A DNA stretch of 64,000 nt from NCBI GenBank assembly GCA_025093555.1, contig JAIWNF010000031.1, positions 1-64,000 of the forward strand. The letters are read 5' to 3'. A program made the translations under genes and the position numbers. Of this stretch, positions 10,761-20,494 are shown piece by piece. Position 1 is the first letter of the stretch. Each line of letters starts with the position of its first letter. This stretch comes from Circinella umbellata (Eukaryota; Mucoromycota; Mucoromycetes; Mucorales; Lichtheimiaceae). The notes beneath the pieces were generated by a model that was given only the letters and a program-made list of their open reading frames with translations, did no database searches and was not told where the DNA came from.

Positions 10761-11306
10761 CCGAGCTTGATGACGCAATTTCCGCTCTAAAGTTATAATA
10801 ATCCGTAGATAATAACTGAATATTCGATGACGAGATAATTAATTATTATCGCTTATTATATTTATATTTTTATATATATTATTCATTATATATAGTATAT
10901 ACAACATATAGGAACTATCTGTATAAAAATATAACTATTATGGAACAGTAAATACTCATGCATAGCTTAAAGAGATGATTTACCCATAGCAGCAAAAAAA
11001 AAAAAAAGGGAAAATTCCGATCAGTCATCTTTTCCCACCTTATTCTTTACTTTTTTGATAAAAAAAATACACAAAGCCTTTATTTCAATCTAACAAAGGT
11101 AAAAACTATAATAATAACTGAATTAGATTGTCTTTTTTTTTCATAATATATTTACTTGTGAAAGAGGGAGAAAAAAAGGGAAGAACCGAACTGAGAGGTA
11201 AGTGGTATAAGGTTGGAGAAAACAAAACGACAATTGGACTGAAGTGATGTTATGGCTAGTATATTATTATAATTATCATCAATAAATTATTGGATCTGTA
11301 CACATA
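10760..11306. other. AT-rich intergenic DNA, nothing recognised
   Basis: AT-rich sequence with homopolymer runs, no open frame of note and no clear repeat ends up to the MITE at 11307. Confidence 0.5.
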
Positions 11307-11674
11307 CAGTGAAACCCCGTTTTTTGCACATATGGGATTTAGGCCAAGAGGTGTGCAAAAAGCGGGGGTGTGCAAAAATCGGGGGTGAAAAACAGAAGGA
11401 AAATAGAATAGCCGTTAACCTGACAACTATATTAGTGTATTGACAGATGTGCAAAGTTGCTAACTATAAAAATGGTCTAATATTATTGGTCATATTTCAT
11501 CTCAGCATAAGTGAACATATAAGTGGGATTTTGCACAGTCCTTCTGAAGGTGTGCAAAGTGCAAAAAGCGGGGTTTGTGCAATTTTATTAAGTAAAAACT
11601 GGGATTTTGGCTGCAAAGTGTGCAAAAAGCGGGGTTGTGCAAAAATCGGGGGTGCAAAAAACGGGGTTTCACTG
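11307..11674. mobile_element. pogo-like MITE (368 bp), family copy 1, TA target site
   Basis: The terminal inverted repeats match perfectly over 23 bp (they begin CAGTGAAACCCCG) and are flanked by TA on both sides (11305-11306, 11675-11676). CAGT ends with a TA duplication fit the pogo/Fot group of Tc1/mariner elements. Inside, TGTGCAAAAAGCGGGG-type units recur in direct orientation. There is no transposase. A second copy lies at 47116-47291. Confidence 0.85.
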
Positions 11675-11794
11675 TAAATTCTTTTGGATAATCGAATCCA
11701 TATTTTTCGATATTTTAGTGGAGGTTGTTATAGATACCAGGATTGTTTCGATCCTTCGTAATCATGTTAATATAAAAATCATTGACCAGTATAT

Positions 11795-11936
11795 TATATA
11801 TATATTCCATCCAATAATATACTCAATCCCTTCTGGACAAATGCTTTGTAATATATATATATATATATATATATTCCATCCAATAATATACTCAATCCCT
11901 TCTGGACAAATGCTTTGTAATATATATATATATATT
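11795..11936. repeat. Tandem duplication of a 70-bp unit with AT dinucleotide tracts
   Basis: The segment from TATTCCATCCAATAATATAC to AATGCTTTGTAATATATA occurs twice in direct orientation (about 11803-11868 and 11872-11936). The copies are separated by an (AT)n tract of variable length. Replication slippage at the AT tract is the simple explanation. Confidence 0.8.
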
Positions 11937-13408
11937 CTCTCGTTTATATTATAAGTAGTACAATACATTTGAGGCTGTCCAGTTTATCTCAAGAAAATAC
12001 TCGCGTATATTAAAGTATTATATATTGTTGCGGTAATATTCATTTTTATCCGACAGAATATAGGGTTTTGCTGATGTGGATTTAGCATTATTATCTCATC
12101 CGAAAGTTTAGATGCTGATGGATATATTTATCATTCAATCCGACTATCCAAGGATCCAATAGATTCAAAGTGGTAATATGTCAACGAGGCTACTTATAAA
12201 AGACCATAGAAATATTGCATTAAAAAAGTATGCCGTGCTCTTAATTTATTTTCAGGTAGCAAGTCAATAAATGTGATTATTATTATTGTATTCAACTTAA
12301 AGATTCAACAAACTTTTTAAATCTATGCTTTTCAAATGATCTAATCCCAAAGATGTCGAAATGTTATCACTCGTCCCGGTTCCTTGTGTCTTTTATACCA
12401 TATTATTCCTAGCATTATTTATGCTACAACATTTCCTATATTATTTCATAACAATAATGATATTTTGACCGTTCCCATAATAAATAATAGCAAATACCAT
12501 TGTTCAAAAAAAAACCAATCCATATAATAATTTATTACTATTACTATAACGATATGTATAACATAGTTAACAGCCCCAATAACCTCTCTATTCCATACTA
12601 TCCAAATATCCATTATCCAAATCCAAGTATACGAAGCGTAATATCAATCCATATCCAGAACACGTTTTCCAATCAATATTGTTTCCAGTGTTTTTGGCAC
12701 AAGTTATATAATCTACCGGTAGAAAAATAAAATAAGATACCAGTACCAATAGTAAACAAAAACATAGTAGTGTTATAACTTGGAAGAAGAGGTGCGTGTG
12801 TGTGTATTAGAGTATTGTTTAATCTTGTGTGCATTATTCATTCTTATCCGACAGAGCACAAGGTTCTGCTAATCAATGATCGTAAAAAAGAATATGTGAA
12901 GCTCATATAAATGTGTTTATACAAACCTAGTGCTTTTCACGGATCATATACAGATACAGATACAGATGAGGGTGGTTGGATGATAATATGTGTATCAGTA
13001 ATTTTTGTTTGACAGAAATACAGTTGAAGTAGGAAGAGTCAATGTATTCTAATGAATCAAACAAAATAAAAGTAACCAATAATAACTTTTCGTTTAGCAA
13101 TTAAAAAACGCTATTTTATAATGTAAAAATTCTCATAGTAGTTGATTTGTCCTTTTGTATAAAGGTATAATATAGAGATTTGTTCAGAATAAATATTATA
13201 CTTAAAACCCAATTGAAAAAGAGAAAAAAAGTAACGTGTTTCAATGAACAATTGCAATTGAAGAAAAGATGAAGGGGAATTTTATTATAAATATAAGAAC
13301 ACAATGGGCAATGTATCAACCAATTGAGACCGATTTACGAATAGAGAGTTATATATATATAAATATATATTAAAAAGAACAAGGGAAAAAAGTAATAATG
13401 GCTCATAC
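11937..13408. other. Intergenic DNA with one dispersed repeat pair, no gene
   Basis: No convincing coding region. A motif TTATCCGACAGA followed by GG(G/T)T(T/C)(T/C)TGCT is present near 12048-12078 and again near 12837-12867 in direct orientation, suggesting two relics of one element. The rest is AT-rich. Confidence 0.45.
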
Positions 13409-13735
13409 AGTGCTTCCACCGCCATTTGGACAAATTTTTGAAAACGTTGGTCAGATTTTTGAAAAAAATTGATCATGTTTTTGAAACCCAGTTGGTCATT
13501 TTTTCGAACTTCAATTGGTTACTTTTTTGAGAATTTAAGCACTGATTTGGTCAATTTTTTGACCAACTGAAGTTCGAAAAAATGACCATTTGTTGTCGTA
13601 CCTAAACTAATTCCAGTTGACTCCACTTCGACTTCCGATGTGATACATACTCTCTGAGCCACGCTTTATTTTTCCTTTATATAATAGTAATAAACTTGTT
13701 CCCCTTTCTTCCCCATATCTTTCTAAGCCGCGTAT
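13409..13735. repeat. DIRS left inverted terminal repeat
   Basis: 13409-13493 matches the reverse complement of 23842-23926. About 13640-13725 (TGTGATACATACTCTCTGAG onwards) matches the reverse complement of about 23725-23810. The block 13494-13600 is an extra segment with its own inverted repeat (TTTTTTCGAACTTCA against TGAAGTTCGAAAAAA). It is followed by the reverse complement of part of the internal complementary region. Confidence 0.85.
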
Positions 13736-14134
13736 CGTGGAAAAACTATGACTGATAACGCTACTCAACATGAGCAGAGAACGTACACTGAACAAGAAGT
13801 ATTTGAGTTACTTAGACGATTTCAAATCGAAGAACAAACAACAAACCAACGAGCAAGAGAAGAAAGGGAATTACCAATGGAAATCGCTTCCCCTTTGGAA
13901 GAAAATATGAAACAACAACACCAAGAAAACTTCAAGAGATACAAAAGAGAACTTACCAAATACCACCATCAAGAGTGGACTGTGGCAGAGGAAGTCAATC
14001 GATCGTTCATACCAAAACTTAAACAATTCACAGTTGATACCACCCAAGTTGTCAACGCTTATTACAAAGGAGCAGAAATCAGCAGAATATATGGACGAGC
14101 TGCTACCGAAATTTTTGAACAATTATACACCATT

Positions 14135-14139
14135 AAGAC
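14135..14139. repeat. Gypsy target site duplication, left copy (AAGAC)
   Basis: AAGAC directly precedes the left LTR and is repeated at 20007-20011 after the right LTR. Five base pairs is the usual Ty3/gypsy duplication size. Confidence 0.9.
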
Positions 14140-14568
14140 TGTCGTATGGATGGGAAAATAGATAGATAAGGTAAGATAAAAGTAGATAGAAATAGAAATG
14201 GATAACAAAGATAAGTCTTATGAGAATCGATTAAGTCTTTTATTATGAATCAAGTATCAAGATAAAAAGATAAAGATTATTTATATTATTAATTTTAAGT
14301 CTATTTATATTCTTTGGTATATAATTTCCCTATCCTACGATGATGGGTTCACTTGTTGTTTTAGTTTCAGTATATTGATATATGATATGTTTTATATTAT
14401 TATTATTATTGGTATATAATTGTGATTGGTATATTATTATTGTTATATGTTTCATTTGGTATGATTTGCTTAATATGGTATAATAGAGAAGTAACCGATA
14501 TTATTATGTTTGAGTTAGATCGGTGTATATTATTATTATTTATTTTGATAGTGGGTAGGAATATTACA
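14140..14568 (-). repeat. Gypsy 3' LTR (429 bp)
   Basis: Matches 19578-20006 except for three substitutions. Starts TGTCGTATGG and ends GGAATATTACA on the plus strand. The element reads on the minus strand, so this is its 3' LTR. The polypurine tract (minus-strand TGAGAGGGGGTAAT, 14568-14581) lies next to it. Confidence 0.92.
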
Positions 14569-14616
14569 TTACCCCCTCTCAGGTTGCTTCTCATTATTTA
14601 TGTTTATGTTTTGTGA

Positions 14617-17600
14617 TTACTTATTTTGTTTAGATCGTGTAGATCTTCGGAACGAAGTTTCCGAGTTTGAAAATTTTCTTTTGTTTATCATAGTATTTGT
14701 GTTTTTGATATTATTTGTGTTTGGTTCTGTGCCTAATCTTTTCCAATATTCTGATATCGTTTTTTGTTGAGAAAACGTTTCTGCTTTCTGCCACGTATCA
14801 TCCTTTTCTTCATATCCTGCCCATCTTACTTTATATTCATAAATACCGGGTTTATTTCGCGGTGTGCAACAATTGCTTTTACTTCGTATAATTCATCACA
14901 AGGGATTACTTCATCTTGTGAGATTAATTTTAAGCGATTGGGTGGATAGTTGGAAGGTTTTAAATTTCCCATTTCGTCTTTTAGCACATAAGAACCTCCA
15001 CGTGTTTTTCTTACAACGAGATATGGACCATCATATTCGTTTTCTAATTTGCTACCTTTGTCTGTTACTCTAACCATGACATGGCTGTTTGGTGGAAAGT
15101 CAACTATTAAATGTTTCTTATTAAATTTTTGTGCCTGTGCATCAAGTATGGCTTTTACATGTTCATTGATTGCAGGAAAAACAACTGTTTCCATTTTGTG
15201 TATTCTTTTCTTTAATTCATCATATGATAATGGCTCTATGCCTATTTCATTTCTAAAATCTTGGAATGGTTCATTTTTCTAGCAAACATTAATGTGTAGG
15301 GAGCTGTGTCTGTACGCTTTGATATTTTAGCGTTTATAGCTAGTTGAATTCCTGGAACGAAAATATCCCATGACTTGATTGCACCTCTAATGCTTTTTCT
15401 TAAAGCACGCACTGATGTTTGTACATATCGTTCTGCTGGATTAGATCGAGCATGATATGGTGTACTTTTGCGGTGGTAAACACCTGCAGCTTCTGTTAGC
15501 TTTTCCATTATCGAATTGACAAATTCGGATCCCCAGTCTGTGTTGATATAACGTGGGAAGCTAAAATCTTGAATATTTGTATTAATATTTTCGCTACTGT
15601 GTCAGATTGTTTATTTGGTATAGCGCGAAGAATAGTAAATTCGGTACACAAATCTACGGCGACAAGTAGGTAGTTATTTCCAGAAATTGTGGTCTTGAAT
15701 GGACCAGCTAAATCTAATGCCCAGTGATCTGCAGGGAGATAAGATTGGACAGGACGTAATGGATGGTATCCATGTTTTATAATGTTATTTTTAGCACATG
15801 TATCACAAGCACGTACAACACTCAATGCTTGGTGAAAAATACCGTTCCAGTTAAATCCTTGGCTTCGTAAACCTTTTGTCATGACTTCAGCGCCAAAGTG
15901 GCCGAAGTTATGCTGATCTAATAATAATTTATGTCGATCTTCCACTGGTGGTGTGATCATGTCAATAAATGGATTATCAGCATGTAAGGAATGCATATGT
16001 ATGGTATCGCTAGTATTTAAATTTTTATTATTATTATTTAATTGCGGAAGTGAATGTCGCGGTTGTGTTGGAACTGGAGCATTACCCCCTCTCAAAGATG
16101 CGATGTCATCGATGTCTTCATATAATGACTCAATAGGTCTGGTAGGGTATTTTGTAAACCTGGAATATGTACGATTTTCATTCTGGGGTATGATAAAATA
16201 GTTTCTAGCCAGTTAATCATCATGCGATTAGCTATTGGTTGTGTTTGTAACCAGCATAATGAGCGATGGTCAGTATTAAGTTCGAATTCGCGACCATATA
16301 TATATTGGTGGAATTTATGAAGAGCGAAGATGATGGCAAGAAGTTCTTTCTTGGTAGTTGAATAATTTCTTTCTGACTTAGAAAGAGTACGAGACATAAA
16401 AGCAATATGTCGAGTTTCATTTTTTATTATTTGATATAGAAGCAAGCTATGCCAGAGTTGCTAGCATCAGTACCTATGTAAAATTTCTCATGTAAAGATG
16501 GATAACGTAATATAGGAGTCTTGGTTAAAATTTGACGTACAGTGTCAAATGCTTTTTGTTGTGCTGAACCCCATTTTCCTTTGAGTGATTTTTCATGACG
16601 TAAAGCATCAATGGGAGCCATGATTTTAGCACAGTTGGGTATTGATGAGCGGAAATAATTTATTAATCCACCAAATTTCATACAATCTTTGCCTGTTTGT
16701 AAAGGAGGATAGTCTAAAACGGTTGTTACTTTACGAACGTCAAGAGCAATACCTTTAGTCGAGACACTAAATCCTAATAAATGTGTGCTTGCTTGAGCGA
16801 AATTACATTTGTCTAGATTAAGAATAAGATTGGCATCGGTCAATATTTTTATAACTTGTGCAACGTGATCTGCATGTTCGTGTATGTTTTTAGATGCGAC
16901 TATGATATCATCAATGAAACAATTTACGAATGGAAGATCATGAAATAAAATATTCATGACACGTTGAAAAGCACTGCTAAGTGTTTTGAGTCCGAAGCAT
17001 CCTTTTGCATAGGAGTACTGTGTTCCTAAGAACGTAAAGCTAAGTTTTTGTTGGTGTTCTTGTAATACTGGAAATCTCTCAAAAGCAGCTTTTAAATCAA
17101 GTGTGGTAAAAATATTACATCCACTTAGTTTTGAGAAAATTTCTTGGATGTTATTGATAGGATGTCTATCGTTATTTATCAATGCATTGTTAATTCCACG
17201 TGTGTCTAAGCAAAGTCGATGTTTTTTAATTCCATCAGGGCCAGTTGTTTTTGGAACTGCTGTTAATGGTTGATTCCAAGCAGTGTTTACTGGAGCGGGA
17301 ATGATAACACCTTCTTCTAACCATCGATTAATTGTTTCCTTTAATTCAGGAATTAAAGCATATGGTAGAGGGTATTGTGGTCTATATATCGTAATATTTG
17401 GAGGTGTTTCTAAACGAATGACAGCTTCTGGTAAAGGACAATGTGATGTCAGTGGAATGTTTTCATTTTGTTTTAAAAATGGTTTAATTTTGATATGAAA
17501 ATTATTTTGTTCTTCTTTAGAACCAGCAGGTGAATTGTTTGGAGGAGGAACATCGTAACACGTATCATTATTGATTTGTGCATGTGGATTGTCATCCCAT

Positions 17601-19554
17601 GATGTGGCAAGACCATGGATAGAGATACCCAGTTTCGGCATAAGGTCTATACCAATAGTCATGATTATGTTTTCCGAAAGCGGTAAAGCTTCGAAAGTAT
17701 GGGTGACTGTTTTGCCTCCATATTTTAAAAGAATATTTTTTACTTCCCCAACTCTTTTTCCTTCTAAACCTTCTATTGAAGTTATAACAGAACCACAATG
17801 TGTAAATGGTGTAAATGACAATTTATTATTTTTTATGTATTTTAAACTAAGTGATGACTTGTCACAACCCGTGTCAAGGAAAGCCAATATTTGTTTATCC
17901 TGTAAAGTGATAGGAACAAAAATAGCCGAGGGTACGTCAGTGTTTTGCTTAGTTTGATTATTTTTTAAAGAGTGGTTTGTGTTTTGAGTATGTGTGTTAT
18001 ATTGTAATAATGAATCGGTTTTAATAGTACCTTTATTATTGTTAGATGATGTTTCCATAAGTTCGTCATCATTGACGGAAAGCATATCTTCTACTTGTGA
18101 AGACAAGTGAGTCATACGGCTGCGAACCGTGTTATTGTTATTGTTGTTATTGAAGTTCGAACGACGAGCTCGAAGCATCTCCTGGCACTCATGTCCTCTG
18201 ACATACGGAACACGGCGGCAAAATCGGCATAAGTTAATGTTGCTGGGACCAGCACCATTATTGTAGTTACCCTTGTTGGAAGGACCAAAGAAGGAACGAG
18301 AGCCAAATTTGTTATTGTTTTGCCAGTTATTATTGTTGTTGTTGTTATATCTTGACATGCGTAATACTTCCTTCAATTTTTCGCAATCGAAACGAGTGTG
18401 ATTGGATTTCGGGTGCAAGAAGCAAGCATTCTTTTTTGAAGATACAGGTGTCTTGCCTTTTCCTTTGGATTTGTTTTTGTTAATGCGGCGACATTTGTTG
18501 TGTGGTTTTTCATTATCGGAGTCAGATTCTGCTTCATCGCTATCCGAGTTGGAATCAGAAGTACTATTAGTATCAGAAGATGTTTCTGAGGCAGCAAGAG
18601 ATTGGACCATCTGAACTACTGGTTCGAGTTTGTCTGGGATTTGGTCGCCATAATGGTTAGCAACTAATGTCCATGCCTTCTTCCGGTATTGGTGATTAAG
18701 AGAGCACAGATAATTGAAAACGAGATCCTGGTTATTCGGAATGCCATATTTAACAGCATATTCTTGAAGTTTGTTTGAATATTCTCGTAAGGATTGGTTT
18801 CTAGATTGTTTCATTGTACGGATGCGGTGTCGACGATAAAAAATCGTATATGGTGATGTAAAATAGCGTTCGACTTCGGCACGAAACAAAGTCCAGTTTG
18901 TTATTTCAGGCTTTTTCATGGTGGACAGTAACCACGCTCTTCTATTGGCGTCACACGTCATGGGGATCAGTCTTCGCCAATTTTCCTCTATGTTTAGTTC
19001 ATACGCCGCGAGGTGGACCTCAAAATCATCCAGAAATGATTCAGCAGAGTCATAGCTGTCCCGTCTCTTGTCATGTCTATGTTGGCCTCTCAATTGAAAT
19101 GCTGGAAGGTCTTTTGGAACCACCGGAGTTTTCTGTTTATCCTTGGATGAGACCTCTTTAGTGGATGTTTCATTTTTTAACACGTCCTCCATGATCGCCA
19201 AACGTTCTTGGAAATCTTTTCGTTGTTCATTAAGAGCTTGGACTTCCTCAAGGTTGTTTCTTATGGTTGCCAGAGTAATCAAGCTGGTGCAATGAACTAG
19301 CTGTTGACGTAAGTATTTTATGACAACTTCGGGTTTACTGTTTGGACCTAATTGGCTGGGATGAATTGTTCTACACCGTCTTGGTTGTCGGGAATCCATG
19401 GAGCTGCGTCCTCCATCATTGCGTCTAAATTCAGATTATTTGTTTGTTGAGCAAGACCGGCAGTTTCATCATCATTGTTTGTTTGATTGTCATGATTTAC
19501 CACGGGAGTGGATCGATTAATATTGGAGTTATTTGAAGTTGGAGTATTGGACAT
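14617..19554 (-). pseudogene. Gypsy gag-pol: Gag, protease, RT, RNase H, integrase, chromodomain; multiple frameshifts
   Basis: Translation can start at 19554, 24 nt after the 5' LTR. Order of domains: Gag with two cysteine/histidine clusters (CRFCRRVPYVRGHEC is the better one); aspartic protease (FLDTGCDKSSLSL); RT (CLDTRGINNALI, TTLDLKAAFERFPV, catalytic CFIDDIIVAS with F in place of Y); RNase H (GTDASNSGIACF, TDHRSLCWLQ); integrase with HNFGHFG...CDTC zinc site and the DDE residues (LDLAGPF, NTDWGSEF, NPAERYVQ); and a chromodomain (YEVKAIVAHR, then YEYKVRWAGY and DDTWQ). Frame changes occur near 19340, 16435, 16120, 15565, 15270 and 14850. Three look like a duplicated TA or AT, the others like one base lost from a short homopolymer. 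Chromodomains direct integration to marked chromatin. Confidence 0.88.
16081..16094 (-). promoter_or_regulatory. Candidate central polypurine tract of the gypsy element
   Basis: The 14-base string at the 3' polypurine tract (minus-strand TGAGAGGGGGTAAT, 14568-14581) is repeated exactly here, between RNase H and integrase. A second plus-strand priming site in this region is known for some LTR retrotransposons and lentiviruses. Confidence 0.5.
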
Positions 19555-19577
19555 GGTGATAGTTCACAAGAAAAAAA

Positions 19578-20006
19578 TGTCGTATGGATAGGAAAATAGA
19601 TAGATAAGGTAAGATAAAAGTAGATAGAAATAGAAATGGATAACAAAGATAAGTCTTGTGAGAATCGATTAAGTCTTTTATTATGAATCAAGTATCAAGA
19701 TAAAAAGATAAAGATTATTTATATTATTAATTTTAAGTCTATTTATATTCTTTGGTATATAATTTCCCTATCCTACGATGATGGGTTCACTTGTTGTTTT
19801 AGTTTCAGTATATTGATATATGATATGTTTTATATTATTATTATTATTGGTATATAATTGTGATTGGTATATTATTATTGTTATATGTTTCATTTGGTAT
19901 GATTTGCTTAATATGGTATAATAGAGAAGTAACCGATATTATTATGTTTGAGTTAGATCGGTGTATATTATTATTATTTATTTTGATGGTGGGTAGGAAT
20001 ATTACA
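19578..20006 (-). repeat. Gypsy 5' LTR (429 bp)
   Basis: Partner of 14140-14568. It carries the promoter of the element. No TGG-type tRNA primer binding site follows it on the minus strand: the next bases are seven T's, then CTTGTGAACTATCACCATG. Confidence 0.92.
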
Positions 20007-20011
20007 AAGAC
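20007..20011. repeat. Gypsy target site duplication, right copy (AAGAC)
   Basis: Second AAGAC copy; DIRS gag resumes at 20012 in the frame left at 14139. Confidence 0.9.
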
Positions 20012-20494
20012 AAGAACATTATCAACAGAAGAAGCTAACCAAATTTTGGATGAAGCTTTCGAAAGCGCCAAAAGACTGGCAATCCATGCATGGGTCCAAA
20101 GTCGACAATAGGATGAAGATGCAAAAGATTATGCCATCAGAGCACTTAAATTACCACAGAGTCTTAAATACTTGGAAACGAAAGACCAAGGATCAAAACG
20201 AGAAGCTTTTGACGAAGAGTTCATCAACAGATATAATGAGGCAAATTACCAACAACGGGTGCTTAGAGCAGCCACTACAAATAACTCTAGTGGAAGCAGT
20301 CGAGGAGGATATCGACCAACTTCAAATTGGAACAGCAATAGGGGCGGACGTAGTTTCTATGGACGAGGTAATCCAAAAAACTATTTCGGAGGAAGGGGGC
20401 GTGGGACCCCAACCTTCAACAGCAACAGTTACATCAACAACACCCACAGTACCACATCAACGAACAACCCAACTCACGGGACACAAAATTAATA

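Larger units (their letters stand above)
14140..20006 (-). mobile_element. Ty3/gypsy chromovirus (LTR retrotransposon), recent insertion in DIRS gag
   Basis: Two 429-bp LTRs (14140-14568 and 19578-20006) flank a minus-strand gag-pol with Gag, protease, RT, RNase H, integrase and a C-terminal chromodomain. The LTRs begin TG and end CA and differ at only three positions, so the insertion is young. A polypurine tract adjoins the 3' LTR. Several frameshifts make this copy non-autonomous unless they are assembly errors. Confidence 0.93.
13748..20492 (+). pseudogene. DIRS Gag (copy 1), split by gypsy insertion, one in-frame TAG
   Basis: The 5' part is 13748-14139 and the 3' part 20012-20492. They join in frame when the gypsy element and one AAGAC copy are removed. 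The N-terminus (MTDNATQHEQRTYTEQEV) is acidic and the C-terminus is RGG-rich (SSRGGYRPTSNWNSNRGG). A TAG at 20109-20111 interrupts the frame at a point where copy 2 reads through (ARIQECEAREY). The protein is therefore broken twice, by the insertion and by the stop. It resembles the intact 291-residue copy at 9068-9943. Confidence 0.85.

Noticed and set aside
13868..14122. Minus-strand open frame inside DIRS gag
   Set aside because: Antisense shadow of the Gag coding sequence.
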